A DNA stretch of 6,235 nt from JANNVZ01 sp046153915 (GTDB taxonomy: Bacteria > Bacteroidota > Bacteroidia > Flavobacteriales_D > Sanyastnellaceae). The notes beneath the pieces were generated by a model that saw only the letters and a program-made list of their open reading frames with translations, ran no database searches and was not told the origin of the DNA. The stretch lies in the NCBI GenBank assembly GCA_046153915.1, contig JBJXFC010000219.1, forward strand, positions 1-6,235. Direction: 5' to 3'. Positions 5,406 to 6,235 of the stretch are shown here, piece by piece (positions within the stretch are counted from its first letter, which is position 1; every line of letters begins with the position of its first letter). The translations under genes were made by a program, and so were the position numbers.

Positions 5406-6235
5406 ATGAAATCAGCAGCCACAAATATTTCACGCGCTTTGGCCTTGCTCCTCGGAATGTCTTTTGCCTGTGCACTCTCAGCCCAGGAAGACACCGCCTA
5501 TGTGCGCACTTATGGCGGTCCTTATTTCGAAGAAGGACGTCAGATCATAGAATGTGCAAGTGGTGGATATGCGGTGATTGGAACGACGGGGAGTGATGTG
5601 GCCAACAATACCAACTTTTATCTTTTGCGTCTGGATGCCAATCTGGAATGCATGTGGAGCAAAAGTCTGGGCGGTCTTGAAGTTGAAAAAGGCTATAGCA
5701 TCGTTGAAGACGAAAATCAACATCTTTTTTTATGCGGATACACAAATAGTGAGGGGGCTGGAGGGTATGACATATTGCTTATAAAAACCAATTCGGAAGG
5801 TGATGAACAATGGCGCAAAACGTATGGTGGAGAAGATTGGGATTTTGCGTACAAAATTATTGCGCATCCAGAAGAAGGATTTTTAATCTGTGGGAAAACA
5901 TACAGTATGGGCAATGGAGGTAGCGATGGCTACTTGCTTCATGTCGATGTTGAAGGAGAAATAATCAGTGAATGGACGTATGGCGGTGAAGGGGATGATG
6001 AGTTTGTGGATGTGGTATCTTCGTTGAATGATTCATTCAAGCTTGTCTATAATCGGAATACCAACTCTGCTAGTCGAAGTTTTAGCTTGGTTGAGATTGA
6101 TTTCTCAGGACTTATAGTTTGGACTTTTGAAAAAGATTTTAATGGCGACCTATCTGAAGGACATGCCATCGAAAATTACGCAGAAGGTTTCATAGTTGCC
6201 GGTTGCAGAATCGATGAAGTGACCGAAAGGGGATT
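5406..6235 (+). CDS. Secreted repeat (beta-propeller-like) protein, N-terminal part (partial)
   Basis: The frame opens at the ATG at 5406 and stays open for 276 codons to the window edge. Residues 1-26 form a signal peptide (positive start, hydrophobic 11-24, likely cut at ALSA before Gln27). The mature part is built of repeats that start with TYGG or SLGG at residues 35, 87, 139 and 191, exactly 52 apart; a degenerate fifth copy begins near 243. Each repeat follows the pattern [TS]-x-G-G ... [DE] ... GG[YF]-x-[VIL]-x-G-x-T ... D-x-x-L-[LI]-x-x-D-x-x-G-x-x-x-W, a beta-propeller-like layout common in large secreted Bacteroidota proteins that often end in a type IX secretion sorting domain. The C-terminus is outside the window, so that signal cannot be checked. 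No enzyme motif is visible. It follows kdsA by 23 bases, but no functional link is evident. Confidence 0.85.
   Translation, partial: MKSAATNISRALALLLGMSFACALSAQEDTAYVRTYGGPYFEEGRQIIECASGGYAVIGTTGSDVANNTNFYLLRLDANLECMWSKSLGGLEVEKGYSIVEDENQHLFLCGYTNSEGAGGYDILLIKTNSEGDEQWRKTYGGEDWDFAYKIIAHPEEGFLICGKTYSMGNGGSDGYLLHVDVEGEIISEWTYGGEGDDEFVDVVSSLNDSFKLVYNRNTNSASRSFSLVEIDFSGLIVWTFEKDFNGDLSEGHAIENYAEGFIVAGCRIDEVTERG

Noticed and set aside
1..6235. CRISPR array, insertion sequence, prophage or defence genes
   Set aside because: I saw no regularly spaced direct repeats in DNA, no transposase or integrase, and no toxin-antitoxin or nuclease pair; the genes are ordinary chromosomal ones.

Overview
The window looks like chromosome from a member of the Bacteroidota. 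The evidence is a topoisomerase IV A subunit with the Bacteroidota-style N-terminus, an ECF sigma factor followed by an anti-sigma-like membrane protein and an LTXXQ/Spy-like secreted protein, the absence of clear Shine-Dalgarno sequences, TAnnTTTG-like promoter fragments, and a large secreted protein with TYGG repeats of the kind these bacteria export. kdsA shows that the organism makes Kdo, so it has a lipopolysaccharide-type outer membrane. I cannot name a species.

Layout. Positions 1-716 (minus) hold the N-terminal 238 codons of parC; the rest lies beyond the left edge. A 150-base gap follows, with a terminator for the next operon (794-821) and a second terminator-like hairpin just ahead of parC. 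Positions 867-2817 (minus) are a tightly overlapped three-gene operon: ECF sigma factor, single-pass membrane protein (probable anti-sigma factor) and secreted Spy/CpxP-like protein. The start and stop codons interlock as ATGA and TAATG. About 100 bases separate this operon from rnpB, the RNase P RNA, which is read on the plus strand at about 2917-3299. The RNA has a strong 14-bp terminator, then about 80 bases of hairpin-rich sequence and a second terminator with nine T. An MscS-family mechanosensitive channel (3535-4440, minus) converges on rnpB. Divergently from it come kdsA (4573-5382, plus) and, 23 bases later, the first 276 codons of a secreted protein with a strict 52-residue repeat that runs off the right edge.

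How the parts relate. Most of it is core housekeeping: chromosome decatenation, tRNA 5' maturation, osmotic safety and Kdo synthesis. The sigma operon is the regulatory unit. Its layout suggests a circuit in which an envelope signal, perhaps sensed by the periplasmic Spy-like protein, releases the sigma factor from its membrane partner; that circuit is inference.

I did not find a clearly new defence or mobile system. The points most worth a second look are the RNase P RNA, in which helix P18 is missing and a P19-like hairpin is present; the possible small RNA downstream of it; and the three-repeat cytoplasmic half of the anti-sigma-like protein.
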